Part shown: positions 40,613 to 49,226 of the stretch, piece after piece
Numbering within the stretch: position 1 is the stretch's first letter
Layout: every line of letters starts with the position of its first letter
Source: Pseudomonadota bacterium
Lineage (GTDB): Bacteria; Pseudomonadota; Gammaproteobacteria; Burkholderiales; Burkholderiaceae_C
Direction of reading: 5' to 3'
Assembly (NCBI GenBank): GCA_020161775.1
Contig: JAIUOW010000017.1
Coordinates: 52,456 to 116,455, forward strand
Length of the DNA: 64,000 nt
The notes under the pieces: generated by a model
What the model was told of the DNA's origin: nothing
Seen by the model: only the letters and a program-made list of their open reading frames with translations
The model's database searches: none
Program-made: the position numbers and the translations under genes

Positions 40613-41044
40613 TCAAGGCGCCCCCTTCATCGGCCGCAGCGTACAAACCATCCCCCGCCCCGCTCCCCAGCCAGTCCACCAGCGTCCGTGGACATCCCGC
40701 ACACGAAACCGGGCGACAGTGCTGCCGTTCCACCCTGCCCGGCTTTCACCGTAGTTCCGGATCTCCCCCAGCCGGCCGCCAGGCCAGTTGCTGACGCTGC
40801 GCCCGTCCTGCGCCACGTAGCAGTGAAACGGCTCTTCGTGCTTACGCATGGCCTCCAGATCCAGCTTGGTGCAGCAGGCGTAGCAATGCAGCCGTCCAGC
40901 CCGGTCTACCCCGTAACCCGTGCCGATTCCATCGCCCGTGGGCAGGTGCAGCCAGCAGCTGGCGCACTCAAACCCGACGTTGCCGCGGTGCACGAGGTTG
41001 CGCGATTCCGCCTGAGTGCGGATCAAGGTCGTGAACATCGTCAT
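40613..41044 (-). CDS. Hypothetical protein with paired cysteine motifs, 143 residues
   Basis: No family name is recognised. CASCWLHL near residue 27 and CYACCTKLDL near residue 54 supply four or more cysteines that could bind zinc. The second half is Trp/Gly-rich (SNWPGGRLGEI, WWTGWGAGRGM) and may be a beta-barrel-like small domain. It is the last gene of the minus-strand block with the DUF932 and zinc-ribbon genes, 43 bp after DUF932, as in plasmid and ICE gene sets. Composition is consistent with coding. Confidence 0.6.
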   Translation of the reverse strand: MTMFTTLIRTQAESRNLVHRGNVGFECASCWLHLPTGDGIGTGYGVDRAGRLHCYACCTKLDLEAMRKHEEPFHCYVAQDGRSVSNWPGGRLGEIRNYGESRAGWNGSTVARFRVRDVHGRWWTGWGAGRGMVCTLRPMKGAP

Positions 41045-41087
41045 CTTCCGTTGCTAGGGGGCTGCATCTCTGCATCCCCCTATCGCT

Positions 41088-42068
41088 TCAGTCAACGAGC
41101 TCCACCGCCTGATCCAGGGCTCGCTGCTTGATCGCAGCCCCCAACCCAAACCAGGCGCTGTCCAGCCGGCTGTCCTGATTTCTTGCCCTTCTCTGGTGGT
41201 CCACGTATTCCGTCACCGCGTTCAGTAGCCCCCAGGCTGTGCCCTTGGCTGAGGTCAGCTCCGCTCCCCTGCCTTGGCCGTCGAACATGGCTTTCACTTG
41301 TTTCATGGCCGGGCCGGGGTTTCGGGTCTTGTCCTGGGCTTGGGGTTCTTCCTGTACCTTGGCGTTGATCTGGAACACCTGCTTGATGAAACGCTCGGCC
41401 TCCGTCTCGTTCACCTTGCGCTCGGCCAGTTCCTTCATGCGGTACATGAAGTTGTCCCAACCAGAGACAGCGATCCCAAGCTGGCTTTTGACCTGACTGG
41501 GGTTGAAAGTGGTGTTGTGCGGAACGCGGACCGTCGAGAGCGAGCCGTTCAGGGCGGCGGCCAGGGTGTTGCTGCAGACCACCCGGACGGTCGTGGGTGT
41601 GGCGACCGTGGACAGGCTGCCGTCGCAGGAAGATGCCAGCAGCATGTAGCCTTGCACCAAGTCCGTTCCCTTGATGGAAGCGGACTTGCCGGTTCGGGCC
41701 AGGGCCCAAAACTTCCTGCCTTCTTTGAGGACTCCGGCAGTTTCCATCTCGAAGCCGCTGACTTCGATCAGGTCACGGTAAAACTCCAGCACGTCCAGGG
41801 GCTGGACGACCTGGTAGCGTGATCCGACCACCGACAGGGGTTTGAGGGTGTCGCTGCGGTACAGGACTTTGTGGTCGTCGTAAGGCTGGATCAGGACCAG
41901 CGGTCCGTCTTGTTGGACGGCAAATCTCACCGAGGTGGAGCGCACGCTCCAGTCCATGCCGGCAGCTTTGGCCCAGACTTCCAGGGGTTGGCCCGGTTCC
42001 AGGCGGCTGCCCAGGCCGTGCCAGGGGGTTTGGCCCAGATGGGCCATGGTTTGGACGTCAGCGGTCAT
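41088..42068 (-). CDS. DUF932-domain protein
   Basis: The 326-residue protein is a typical DUF932 (phage/plasmid-like) member. It starts with HLGQTPWHGLGSRLEPGQPL and continues YDDHKVLYRSDTLKPLSVVG, FWALARTGKSASIKG, then VRVVCSNTLAAAL and ERFIKQVFQINAKV. Such proteins sit on plasmids, phages and ICEs; the molecular role is unknown. The ATG at 42066-42068 overlaps the 3' end of the upstream gene by 11 bp, so it is translated from the same message. Confidence 0.88.
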   Translation of the reverse strand: MTADVQTMAHLGQTPWHGLGSRLEPGQPLEVWAKAAGMDWSVRSTSVRFAVQQDGPLVLIQPYDDHKVLYRSDTLKPLSVVGSRYQVVQPLDVLEFYRDLIEVSGFEMETAGVLKEGRKFWALARTGKSASIKGTDLVQGYMLLASSCDGSLSTVATPTTVRVVCSNTLAAALNGSLSTVRVPHNTTFNPSQVKSQLGIAVSGWDNFMYRMKELAERKVNETEAERFIKQVFQINAKVQEEPQAQDKTRNPGPAMKQVKAMFDGQGRGAELTSAKGTAWGLLNAVTEYVDHQRRARNQDSRLDSAWFGLGAAIKQRALDQAVELVD

Positions 42069-42522
42069 GGTTGCCTCCTTGCAGGCGGGGGTACGGTTGC
42101 GGGTAGTGGGGGTAGTCCGGGTCATGGGGGTCCATGTCTTCATGCTCGAACAGGTCCCGCTGCGGCGAGCGCGGGACATCGGTGTCGGCGGTGAAGGCGT
42201 GGCCGCACTGCAGGCAAAGGCGGTTGCCCAGAAGGTTGTCGTCAATGACTTTGCCGACGGTCAGGCCGGCGACGCAGCCGGCGGTGCCGCCGGCCAATGC
42301 GCCGAGGATGGCGCCGGCGACGGTTCCGAAGGCGCCGCCCGCGGGGCCTGCGACAACGCCCAGAGAGTGGCCGAAGGTGCCGCCGACGCGGGCGCCGTAC
42401 ATGGCACCGGTGGCGCCAGACGCGGCTCCAGCGGCCAGGCCGATGACGGCGCCTGAGCGGCGGCCGGTTTGTTTGAGCCGCGTGCGGTGGGAGCCGCAGC
42501 GCGGGCAGGTTTCATGGTTCAT
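42058..42522 (-). CDS. Zinc-ribbon / glycine-zipper protein, paralogue 1
   Basis: The 154-residue protein starts MNHETCPRCGSHRTRLKQTG (a CxxC pair), runs through a glycine- and alanine-rich hydrophobic stretch (about 25-90: GAVIGLAAGAASGATGAMYG, then GTVAGAILGALAGGTAGCV) and closes with LCLQCGHAF, a second CxxC. The two cysteine pairs flank a likely membrane-inserting glycine zipper. An acidic, Pro/His-rich tail follows. It is a paralogue of the gene at 42625. Function is unknown, and similar genes occur on ICEs and plasmids. Confidence 0.72.
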   Translation of the reverse strand: MNHETCPRCGSHRTRLKQTGRRSGAVIGLAAGAASGATGAMYGARVGGTFGHSLGVVAGPAGGAFGTVAGAILGALAGGTAGCVAGLTVGKVIDDNLLGNRLCLQCGHAFTADTDVPRSPQRDLFEHEDMDPHDPDYPHYPQPYPRLQGGNHDR

Positions 42523-42540
42523 GAGGTTCCAGATGTGAAG

Positions 42541-42569
42541 ACGCCCCGGTGCAAGTGCAGACGGGGCGT
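42541..42569 (-). other. Hairpin in the leader of zinc-ribbon paralogue 1
   Basis: ACGCCCCG (42541-42548) is matched exactly by CGGGGCGT (42562-42569) across 13 nt. It ends 18 bp upstream of the ATG at 42522. No T-tract follows, so it looks like a leader structure rather than a terminator. A similar hairpin precedes the paralogue at 42625. Confidence 0.55.
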
Positions 42570-42624
42570 GGGGTTGGAGGGAGGCCGTGAGACGGCCGGA
42601 GAGGTTTGAGACGAGATCCCAGGT

Positions 42625-42981
42625 TCAGCTGACCGTGCCAGGCAGTTGCGGGGTGTCGCCAGGTTTAAAGATTGCGCCGCATTCACGGCACAGGTGGTTG
42701 CGCAAGATGCGGCGGTCGACTTGTTCGCCGACGATGTTGCCCAAGGCATAGCCGGCGCTTCCGCCCATCAGGGCACTGATGACGGCACCTGCGACACCGC
42801 CGGTCAGCACGCCCAGGGGGCCGGCTGCGACGCCCAGGGTGGCTCCGACGCGCGCGCCAGAGGCGATGCTGGCCAGGCCGATGGCGGCGCCGGCCACGCC
42901 GCCCAGGGTGGAGGCGGGATGTTTGGCTTGGGGGATGAGACAGGTGTCTTCAGAGCCGCAGTGCGGGCATTTGTGTTCCAT
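42625..42981 (-). CDS. Zinc-ribbon / glycine-zipper protein, paralogue 2
   Basis: The 118-residue protein has the same layout as paralogue 1. It starts MEHKCPHCGSEDTCLIPQAK, has a glycine zipper (GGVAGAAIGLASIASGARVG, then GGVAGAVISALMGGSAGYAL) and closes with HLCRECGAIFK. The ATG at 42979-42981 has AGGAG upstream. It is the first gene of the minus-strand block ending at 40613. The match to paralogue 1 in motif order and in the leader hairpin indicates a tandem duplication. Confidence 0.72.
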   Translation of the reverse strand: MEHKCPHCGSEDTCLIPQAKHPASTLGGVAGAAIGLASIASGARVGATLGVAAGPLGVLTGGVAGAVISALMGGSAGYALGNIVGEQVDRRILRNHLCRECGAIFKPGDTPQLPGTVS

Positions 42982-42998
42982 GTGAGTTCTCCTGTGAT

Positions 42999-43011
42999 GC
43001 GCGATTCGCGC
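42999..43011. promoter_or_regulatory. Palindrome upstream of zinc-ribbon paralogue 2
   Basis: GCGCGA at 42999-43004 is followed by T and its exact complement TCGCGC, 18 bp before the ATG. It may be an operator; it also lies at the position of the ribosome-binding leader and could be an RNA structure instead. Confidence 0.35.
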
Positions 43012-43032
43012 TGGGTTGGGTCTAGACGGCAT

Positions 43033-43066
43033 AAAGCCCCGGCAGCGCGAGGGCTGACGGGGCTTT
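43033..43066 (-). other. Hairpin in the leader of zinc-ribbon paralogue 2
   Basis: AAAGCCCCG (43033-43041) and CGGGGCTTT (43058-43066) are exact complements across 16 nt, 52 bp upstream of the ATG on the minus strand. On that strand a weak TTTAT follows, so it could attenuate. The rest of the 43033-43208 gap shows nothing recognisable. Confidence 0.5.
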
Positions 43067-43208
43067 GTGACGGTGGGGTGAGGCTGAATTGCCTCAGAGT
43101 GAGCAGATTGGGTCTAGCTCAGGGAAGTCATATGTGTTTGAGAATTTTTGGAATCTCGACCAGGCGCGTGTCGGGGCTGCTTTTGGCTGAAATTGGGCTT
43201 CTGGTGCA

Positions 43209-43826
43209 TCAGTCCTTTTTGACCTCCGGACTTTCGCCGACGATCCGCCTGACTGATTTCTCAAGCTCAATTGGGCTCGCGAGGAACTGCCAAGGGAACA
43301 TTGACTTCTTGGCGTGGCTGTCGCGATACCCAGTCGCGCGAAGCTGCACTTCCTCTAAGGTAATGGACCTTTCAAGCGGACGCTCCTGCACGGCGCGAAG
43401 CTGAATGCGCTCATGAATCAGTGCCGGATCAAAGTCAAGTACCAGGAACTCCGCGCTCGACCAGAGCAAATCCGGACGATTGAGGTGTAGGACACCTATG
43501 AGCGCAACTAAGTACCAATCTTTAACGAGGATGGCCGCTTCCAGCACTAGAAAGCGCTGGGCCGCCGACTTGGTTCCGTAGCGTTTTTTAAACACTCGGT
43601 TGAGCTGTCCGGGAAGCTGCAAAACCCGGTCGCCCGACCAAAAATCCCATTCATAAGGGTTTGGAGTTTCTGGGTCAATGGTGCGAGCAGTTTCCGCTTG
43701 CAGCCATTCCGCGTCGATGATCTCCGCACTCGCGTTGAACCTCGCTGCAGTACTCGACTTGCCTGTTCCTTGATACCCCGAGATCAGCAGTGGAATAGCA
43801 CGCCGGATGGTTTCCATAGATTGCAT
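43209..43826 (-). CDS. P-loop NTPase, kinase/zeta-toxin-like
   Basis: The 205-residue protein has Walker A in ISGYQGTGKSS near residues 14-24. The rest resembles small P-loop kinases or zeta-toxin-like proteins (a helix with IDAEWLQAETA, FLVLEAAILVKDWYLVALIG, then LVLDFDPALIHERIQLRA, whose two Asp residues may be the Walker B). The ATG at 43824-43826 gives the shortest reading with a full P-loop; a longer open frame upstream is unlikely coding. No antitoxin partner is next to it. The true substrate is unknown. Confidence 0.6.
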   Translation of the reverse strand: MQSMETIRRAIPLLISGYQGTGKSSTAARFNASAEIIDAEWLQAETARTIDPETPNPYEWDFWSGDRVLQLPGQLNRVFKKRYGTKSAAQRFLVLEAAILVKDWYLVALIGVLHLNRPDLLWSSAEFLVLDFDPALIHERIQLRAVQERPLERSITLEEVQLRATGYRDSHAKKSMFPWQFLASPIELEKSVRRIVGESPEVKKD

Positions 43827-43972
43827 AGACCAAGTATGTCCGCATTCGTCCCTAAGCGGCCATGGCCAAAGGCCACCATTCATGCCGTTGTTGTAACCAA
43901 GCTGACTTGGCCAAGAGTAGCCATCGTAGGCCGCGATAAGCAAACACGGAAAGACCGGCGTACTTGCCGACG

Positions 43973-44701
43973 ATGCACAATGGAATGATGGTGCCAGCAA
44001 AACAGGTTTCGACGCGTAGCAGGTCAACGCCGCTGCCTGGTGTGGTCCGCCCAAACGGGAGAAAGGCCGGCGAGTCGACGCGCGAAAGAATGCTGGACGC
44101 CGCCGAAGTTCTCTTCGGGCAACACGGCTTTCACGGTACATCCATGCGAGACGTTGCGCAGGAATCGGATGCGCGGCTCGCCCTTGTGGCCTACCACTTC
44201 GGTACGAAGGACATGCTCTTCGACAAGGTCGTCGAGCGCAGGGCTTTATACATGGCGGAGCAACGGCTCCTCCTGCTTGACGAGGCTCGAAGCCGTGCCG
44301 GTACCGGGCCGATTCCTCTTGCGGATCTGGTGGCAGGCTACGTTCATCCGTTTGTCGAGCGAAGCAGCAACGGCGGGCACGGCTGGAAGCACTACGCATT
44401 GCTCGTGGCTCGCGCATCAAATGCGCCTGACTATGCGAAGGTCATCGGTGTTCACTACAACGCGGTTGCACGGAAGTTTCTGGCCGAATTTCGCCGGTCA
44501 CTCCCTGAGGTCGACGAAGAGCGGCTGCACCACGCCTTCAGTTTCATGGTCGGCACGATGCTCTCTCTCGTCGCGGAGCCTGGGCGCGTTGAGAGCCTGT
44601 CTTCTGGCCGCTATCAAACCAGTGACTTGGAGCGCGTCTTCGCAAGCATGCTGCCGTTCCTGGTCGCCGGCTTCCAGTCGCTGCCCTCAGTACGGCGCTG
44701 A
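43973..44701 (+). CDS. TetR-family transcriptional regulator
   Basis: The 242-residue protein has an N-terminal TetR HTH: ERMLDAAEVLFGQHGFHGTS, then MRDVAQESDARLALVAYHFG and KDMLFDKVVERR. The C-terminal ligand domain (about 95-235) includes HPFVERSSNGGHGWKHYALL and VDEERLHHAFSFMVGTML. Several ATGs (43973, 43985, 43988) could start it; none has a strong ribosome site. It stands 18 kb from the promoter of the large catabolic operon and may act on it or on the gene at 44914. Confidence 0.87.
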   Translation: MHNGMMVPAKQVSTRSRSTPLPGVVRPNGRKAGESTRERMLDAAEVLFGQHGFHGTSMRDVAQESDARLALVAYHFGTKDMLFDKVVERRALYMAEQRLLLLDEARSRAGTGPIPLADLVAGYVHPFVERSSNGGHGWKHYALLVARASNAPDYAKVIGVHYNAVARKFLAEFRRSLPEVDEERLHHAFSFMVGTMLSLVAEPGRVESLSSGRYQTSDLERVFASMLPFLVAGFQSLPSVRR

Positions 44702-44913
44702 ATTCTTCCGTATTTCGTTGGCGGGCGAACGTGCGAAGCCCGCACCAAGCGCCTCACTAACTGGATTTATATCCAGCCCCAAATGAGGATCCACTACTAG
44801 ATCTCCTATTGCAAAGGTACTCTCATCAACCCATAATTGGTCAGTCGTTCAGTTACCTTGAATTGCTGAACTGGGCACAAGCGGGCTATTCCAGCAGCCT
44901 CGCCAAAGGAGAC

Positions 44914-45702
44914 ATGCTGATGAAGACCAACCTTGAGGTGACGATCGATGGCGTCCTGATTGCGCCGTCAGAGATCGAAAAATGGGAGCGCCAACGGGCA
45001 AAGGCCGTGCTGGCAAAGCTGCGGCGCATGCTCAAGATCGCCGCACCCGACCAGCACGAGCCCAACGATCTGGCCTGGCAGCGCAGCGAACTGGTGCGGC
45101 TGAAGGACTTGATGGGCCGCGACGGCTTGCGGACGGCCCTGGCAGGCGAAATGCGGATGTCGGCCTGGATGACCAAGCTTGTCATCCGGCTGTCCGGATC
45201 ACGCCGCAAGCCCTGCGTGGTCGAGGTCAAGGTTCCGCGTTGTAGCGCGCAACAGGTCTCGGAAGGCATCGATTCGCTCATGTATGACGATGCGCCTGCC
45301 AACCGGCACGCCAACCTTGCAGCCTGCCCTGATCACTACCTGCTGGAGCCGCGTGGCATGGAGCTCGAGGTGATCGAGACCACTGGCGGCTCTCTGTCCC
45401 CGGCACAGTTTTTCATGCGCTTCGGCGACGACTCAGGAATCATGACGCCGCGCGACGCGAGCTACCCCTATCAATCCGCCGGGACCGCGCGCCTAGCGGA
45501 TGGCACGACCATCGGCGGCGTCCGGCACCAGATCCGCGACGCCGAAGGCGGCGCTCATGTGAGGTTGATGGTCGAGTTCCCACGGCTGACGCCCGGCTTC
45601 ATGATCCGACAGCACCAGTGGCACCTCGCGTGCGAGTTCTCCAATTGGCTGCGGGGTATCCAGCGCGAGGTGAACCCGGGCCTGTCTCACGCGGGCAACT
45701 GA
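44914..45702 (+). CDS. Hypothetical protein, 262 residues
   Basis: No family is recognised. The ATG at 44914 follows CAAAGGAG; a longer reading from 44809 has none. Residues 20-60 are helical and basic (IEKWERQRAKAVLAKLRRML). The middle reads LVIRLSGSRRKPCVVEVKVP and the C-terminus GGVRHQIRDAEGGAHVRLMV. No signal peptide or membrane helix. It lies in the same direction as the TetR and LysR genes, 23 bp before LysR, so may share its transcript. It could be an accessory of the catabolic island; nothing shows its function. Confidence 0.6.
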   Translation: MLMKTNLEVTIDGVLIAPSEIEKWERQRAKAVLAKLRRMLKIAAPDQHEPNDLAWQRSELVRLKDLMGRDGLRTALAGEMRMSAWMTKLVIRLSGSRRKPCVVEVKVPRCSAQQVSEGIDSLMYDDAPANRHANLAACPDHYLLEPRGMELEVIETTGGSLSPAQFFMRFGDDSGIMTPRDASYPYQSAGTARLADGTTIGGVRHQIRDAEGGAHVRLMVEFPRLTPGFMIRQHQWHLACEFSNWLRGIQREVNPGLSHAGN

Positions 45703-45725
45703 CAAGGCCCTGCGCAGGAGGCTGC

Positions 45726-46685
45726 ATGGATCGTTGGACCGAGATGGAGCTGCTCGTACAAACTGCCGAACTCGGCAGCATGTCGCGCGCCGCCGAATTC
45801 ATGGGACTGTCCAATGCAGCTGCCAGCCGCCACCTTGCATCGCTGGAAAGCCGCATCGGGGCCCGACTGATCCATCGGAGCACACGCAGCCTGACCCTCA
45901 CCGAGGTCGGGAAAAACTTCTGCCAGAGCGCCAAGAGTGTGCTTGCGGATGTCCGCGATGCCGAAGCCGCCGCCAACGCCACAGTGCTCAACCCCGCAGG
46001 CACGCTGCGGTTGAGTGCCTCCCTGTCGTTCTCGGTCCACCACATTGCGCCGCTGCTCAAGGACTACACCCACCGATACCCGAACGTCAGGGTGCACGTC
46101 GAGGTGTCCAACCGGTATCACGACCTGATCGACAACAACATCGACGTGGCCATCCGCACGCGTGAGTTCGAAAGCGACTCGGGAACCACCATCCGCCGCC
46201 TGGCAACGACGCGTCGCATCCTGGCGGCATCGCCCGGGTATCTGGATGCCCACGGTGCGCCGCGAAGCGTTGATGAGCTGGCAAACCACCCACTCCTGCT
46301 CTACACCTACAGCAACAATCCCAACGATTTCTGCTTTCGCCGCGACGACGAGGTTCGCAACATCAGCATTCAAGGCCTGCTTGAGTCCAACGACGGCCAG
46401 GTGCTGCGCGCGGCAGCGCTGGACGGCATGGGCATACTCGTTCAGCCAAAGTACATCCTCTATGAGGACCTGGTCTCGGGACGGCTGGTGTCCGTCCTGG
46501 ACGATTGGGACTTGCCGCGGCTCACGGTCAACATCGCCTTCCAGAGCAGGCGTCACATGTCCGCCAAGGTCCGCACGTTCATCGACTTCATGGTCGAACA
46601 CTTCGAGCGGATGGACTACGACAGGAAGTGGTCCAGCTTCGACCGAACATCCGGGCCTGCGACGGCCCGCTGGAATCGCACCTGA
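45726..46685 (+). CDS. LysR-family transcriptional regulator
   Basis: The 319-residue protein starts at the ATG 45726 (MDRWTEMELLVQTAELGSMS). The HTH follows (RAAEFMGLSNAAASRHLASL then ARLIHRSTRSLTLTEVG), and the substrate-binding domain covers about residues 90-300. It belongs to the group with N-terminal WTEMELL, common among regulators of aromatic and organic-acid degradation. It is convergent with the 3' end of the large operon at 46710, and is the best candidate for its regulator. The effector is unknown. Confidence 0.93.
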   Translation: MDRWTEMELLVQTAELGSMSRAAEFMGLSNAAASRHLASLESRIGARLIHRSTRSLTLTEVGKNFCQSAKSVLADVRDAEAAANATVLNPAGTLRLSASLSFSVHHIAPLLKDYTHRYPNVRVHVEVSNRYHDLIDNNIDVAIRTREFESDSGTTIRRLATTRRILAASPGYLDAHGAPRSVDELANHPLLLYTYSNNPNDFCFRRDDEVRNISIQGLLESNDGQVLRAAALDGMGILVQPKYILYEDLVSGRLVSVLDDWDLPRLTVNIAFQSRRHMSAKVRTFIDFMVEHFERMDYDRKWSSFDRTSGPATARWNRT

Positions 46686-46709
46686 GCTGACGAATTCGGA
46701 GAAAACGCG

Positions 46710-47843
46710 TTATTTCATCAGGCGGCCCTCGGCGCCGACGATCACCAGTTCAACGAAGCTGGACCCCCGCCGGCTGCCGTTGGTGTATTCCACCTCGAAT
46801 CCACCGAGATCGATGCGACGCGGCCGCTCCAGAGCCTCGACGAGGGCTTCGCGTGTTGGCACGCGCATGGCATTCAGGCCTTCCAGAAGAATCTGGACCT
46901 CCAGGTAGCCCTCGAATCCGTAGAACGAAGGCTGGTGGCCGGACCGTCGTGCCAGCTCCATGTAGTCCCTCACGACCTTTCTGGAGCCAGCTATCGGCAG
47001 CGGTACGACCTGGGAAAACGCGGTGCCGCGGGCCGCGTCGCCTCCCAGCTTCGCAATCTGGCTCGCGTCGGTGACCGACATCGCGTACAGGCTGGCGGCT
47101 CCACTGCTTGCGCGGTAGTCCTTGATGAACTGGGCGGCCGGGATCGCGTTCGCCGCGATCAGTATGGCCTGCGGCTCCACGGTTCGAAACGCACGGATTG
47201 CAGCCGCAGTATCCGGCTGATCCCTCGTCATTCTCACGGTCGCGGCCAAGGCTCCGCCTTGTTCGGCGGCATGTCGAAACGCATCGGCCACGGTTTTCCC
47301 GAACTGATCTTCCTGTTCCAGCAGTGCAACGCGCTTGAGACCCAGCGTTCGCAGCAGCTTCACGATGTGCTCCGCTTCCTCGCGATAGCCCGCGCGCACC
47401 GGAATGACGTACCGCTGGGCAGGCTCACGAACCGACGGTGCCCCCGAGGACAAGCCAACGGCCGGTATCCGCAACTCCTGCAGTACGGGCATCAACTTCG
47501 CCACGACTGGCACGCCAATGGTGTTGATCATGGCGATGGCGCCGTGCTTCTGATCCAGCTCGCGGGTGTTCGCGATGGCCCTGTCAGGGTCGTACGCGTC
47601 ATCCAGCGTGATCACCCGAAGTGGCCGCCCGGCGATGCCCCCTGCGGCGTTGGCCTGCCGGACGGCCAGATCTGCGCCTTCCATCTTCGCCTTTCCGTAC
47701 ACAGCAATCGCGCCGGACAGCGGCAGCGTCCTGCCGACAACAATCTCCTGTGTCCAGGCGCCCACCGGAGCGAGCAGCATGCCTGCAAGTACCAGGAGTC
47801 GCGCAAGAATGCGTGCCTCCTGGCGAGGTTGTATCAAGTTCAT
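46710..47843 (-). CDS. LivK-like periplasmic solute-binding protein
   Basis: The 377-residue protein has a signal peptide (about residues 1-30, ending AWTQE) and a type I periplasmic-binding fold of the branched-chain amino acid group. It has IVVGRTLPLSGAIAVYGKAK near the start, GADLAVRQANAAGGIAGRPL then LDDAYDPDRAIANTREL, and IPAVGLSSGAPSVREP. No permease or ATPase of that transporter class is nearby. It is the last gene of the catabolic operon, 25 bp after the CoA-transferase B gene. The ATG is at 47841-47843. Confidence 0.88.
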   Translation of the reverse strand: MNLIQPRQEARILARLLVLAGMLLAPVGAWTQEIVVGRTLPLSGAIAVYGKAKMEGADLAVRQANAAGGIAGRPLRVITLDDAYDPDRAIANTRELDQKHGAIAMINTIGVPVVAKLMPVLQELRIPAVGLSSGAPSVREPAQRYVIPVRAGYREEAEHIVKLLRTLGLKRVALLEQEDQFGKTVADAFRHAAEQGGALAATVRMTRDQPDTAAAIRAFRTVEPQAILIAANAIPAAQFIKDYRASSGAASLYAMSVTDASQIAKLGGDAARGTAFSQVVPLPIAGSRKVVRDYMELARRSGHQPSFYGFEGYLEVQILLEGLNAMRVPTREALVEALERPRRIDLGGFEVEYTNGSRRGSSFVELVIVGAEGRLMK

Positions 47844-47868
47844 GGAGTTATCCAGATGAGATGCCGGA

Positions 47869-48516
47869 TCAGGTTCTGATCCGCAGTCCAATGAGTTGCC
47901 GCAACTGCTCAACCCCAAGGCCATCAACAAGGTCGATCAGCCGCAATCCTTCGGCAGTGCACGCAAAGGTGGCCAGATCCGTGTACACGCGCTTGACGCA
48001 TCCGATCCCCGTGAGGGGATATGTGCACTTGCCGACCAGCTTGCTCTCGCCGCTCCTGGTCAGCAGGTCCATCATCACCCAGGTCTGCTTCGCTCCGGTG
48101 GCAAGATCCATGGCGCCACCCACCGCCGGGATCGCACCCTGCTCACCGGTGTGCCAGTTGGCCAGGTCACCGGTCTCGGAAACCTGAAACGCACCCAGCA
48201 CGCAGATGTCCAGGTGCCCTCCACGCATCATCGCAAAGCTGTCGGCGTGATGGAAGAACGATCCGCCAGGCAGCAACGTGACCGGCTGCTTGCCCGCGTT
48301 GATCAGGTCAAAGTCTTCCTCCTCGGCCGCCGGCGCCGCTCCCATGCCGAGGATGCCGTTCTCGCTGTGCAGGATCACCTCGCGTCCTGCCGGCAGATGG
48401 TTGGCCACCAGTGTGGGCTGGCCGATGCCCAGGTTGACGACAGCGCCGTCAAAGATGTCCTGTGCAACGCGCGCGGCGAGCTCAGCCTTGGTACGTTTCC
48501 TGTAGTCCATGTTCAC
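47869..48516 (-). CDS. pcaJ: 3-oxoacid/3-oxoadipate CoA-transferase subunit B
   Basis: The 215-residue subunit of an SCOT-type CoA-transferase has the catalytic Glu52 in HSENGILGMG, with the family stretch NLGIGQPTLVANHL ahead and GGAMDLATGAKQTWVMMD and CTYPLTGIGCVKRVYTDLAT after. With subunit A it moves CoA from succinyl-CoA to 3-oxoadipate or acetoacetate. Linked to maleylacetate reductase in this operon, 3-oxoadipate is the probable substrate. Its start overlaps the subunit A stop by 4 bp. Confidence 0.9.
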   Translation of the reverse strand: MNMDYRKRTKAELAARVAQDIFDGAVVNLGIGQPTLVANHLPAGREVILHSENGILGMGAAPAAEEEDFDLINAGKQPVTLLPGGSFFHHADSFAMMRGGHLDICVLGAFQVSETGDLANWHTGEQGAIPAVGGAMDLATGAKQTWVMMDLLTRSGESKLVGKCTYPLTGIGCVKRVYTDLATFACTAEGLRLIDLVDGLGVEQLRQLIGLRIRT

Positions 48517-49226
48517 GCCGCCTTCCTGAAGCCACCCGCGCGCGTCGCTGTTCGTTCGATATGAACGATCTGTGTGACAAAAATTCCCGGGGTGACGATG
48601 GACTCTGGATCAAGGCCGCCCAGCGCCGCGATCTCATGAACCGTCGCGACAGTACGCCGAGCGGCCATGGCCATGACCGGGCCGAAGTTGCGGGCGGCCT
48701 TGCGATAGGTCAGATTGCCCCAGCGGTCGCCACGCTCGGCCTTGATCAGCGCAACGTCGCCATGTATCGGGTACTCAAGCACGTAATGCTTCCCGTTGAT
48801 CTCGCGCGTCTCCCGCTCCTTGCCGTTCGTCTTCGCCAGGTCGGTTCCGAATCCGGTCGGGCAAAAGAACGCGCCGATCCCGGCACCGGCCGCGCGGATC
48901 CGCTCGGCCAGGTTGCCCTGGGGAACGAGTTCCAGCTCAAGCTTTGCGCTGCGATAGAGCTGGTCGAATACATGGCTGTCGGCCTGCCGGGGAAAGCTGC
49001 AAACCATCTTTCGAACTCGACCGGCCGCAAGCAAGGCCGCCAGGCCGGCGTTGCCGTTTCCCGCGTTGTTGTTCACAACAGTGAGGTCCCTTGCACCTTG
49101 CACCAGCAGCCCATCGATCAACTCATTTGGAACGCCGGCGGTGCCAAATCCGCCGATGAGAATGGTTGCGCCGTCGGGGATATCAGCCAGCGCCTGGGCC
49201 ACCGAGCTGGTCAACTTATTGATCAA
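48513..49226 (-). CDS. pcaI: 3-oxoacid/3-oxoadipate CoA-transferase subunit A
   Basis: The 237-residue subunit has IPDGATILIGGFGTAGVPNE near the start, the CoA-binding GGFG loop, then VVNNNAGNGNAGLAALLAAG and FCPTGFGTDLA. These match subunit A of the family. It overlaps subunit B and the upstream 2-oxoglutarate oxygenase gene by 4 bp each, so all are tightly coupled. The pair gives 3-oxoadipyl-CoA; a thiolase to finish the pathway is not in the window. Confidence 0.9.
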   Translation of the reverse strand: MINKLTSSVAQALADIPDGATILIGGFGTAGVPNELIDGLLVQGARDLTVVNNNAGNGNAGLAALLAAGRVRKMVCSFPRQADSHVFDQLYRSAKLELELVPQGNLAERIRAAGAGIGAFFCPTGFGTDLAKTNGKERETREINGKHYVLEYPIHGDVALIKAERGDRWGNLTYRKAARNFGPVMAMAARRTVATVHEIAALGGLDPESIVTPGIFVTQIVHIERTATRAGGFRKAA

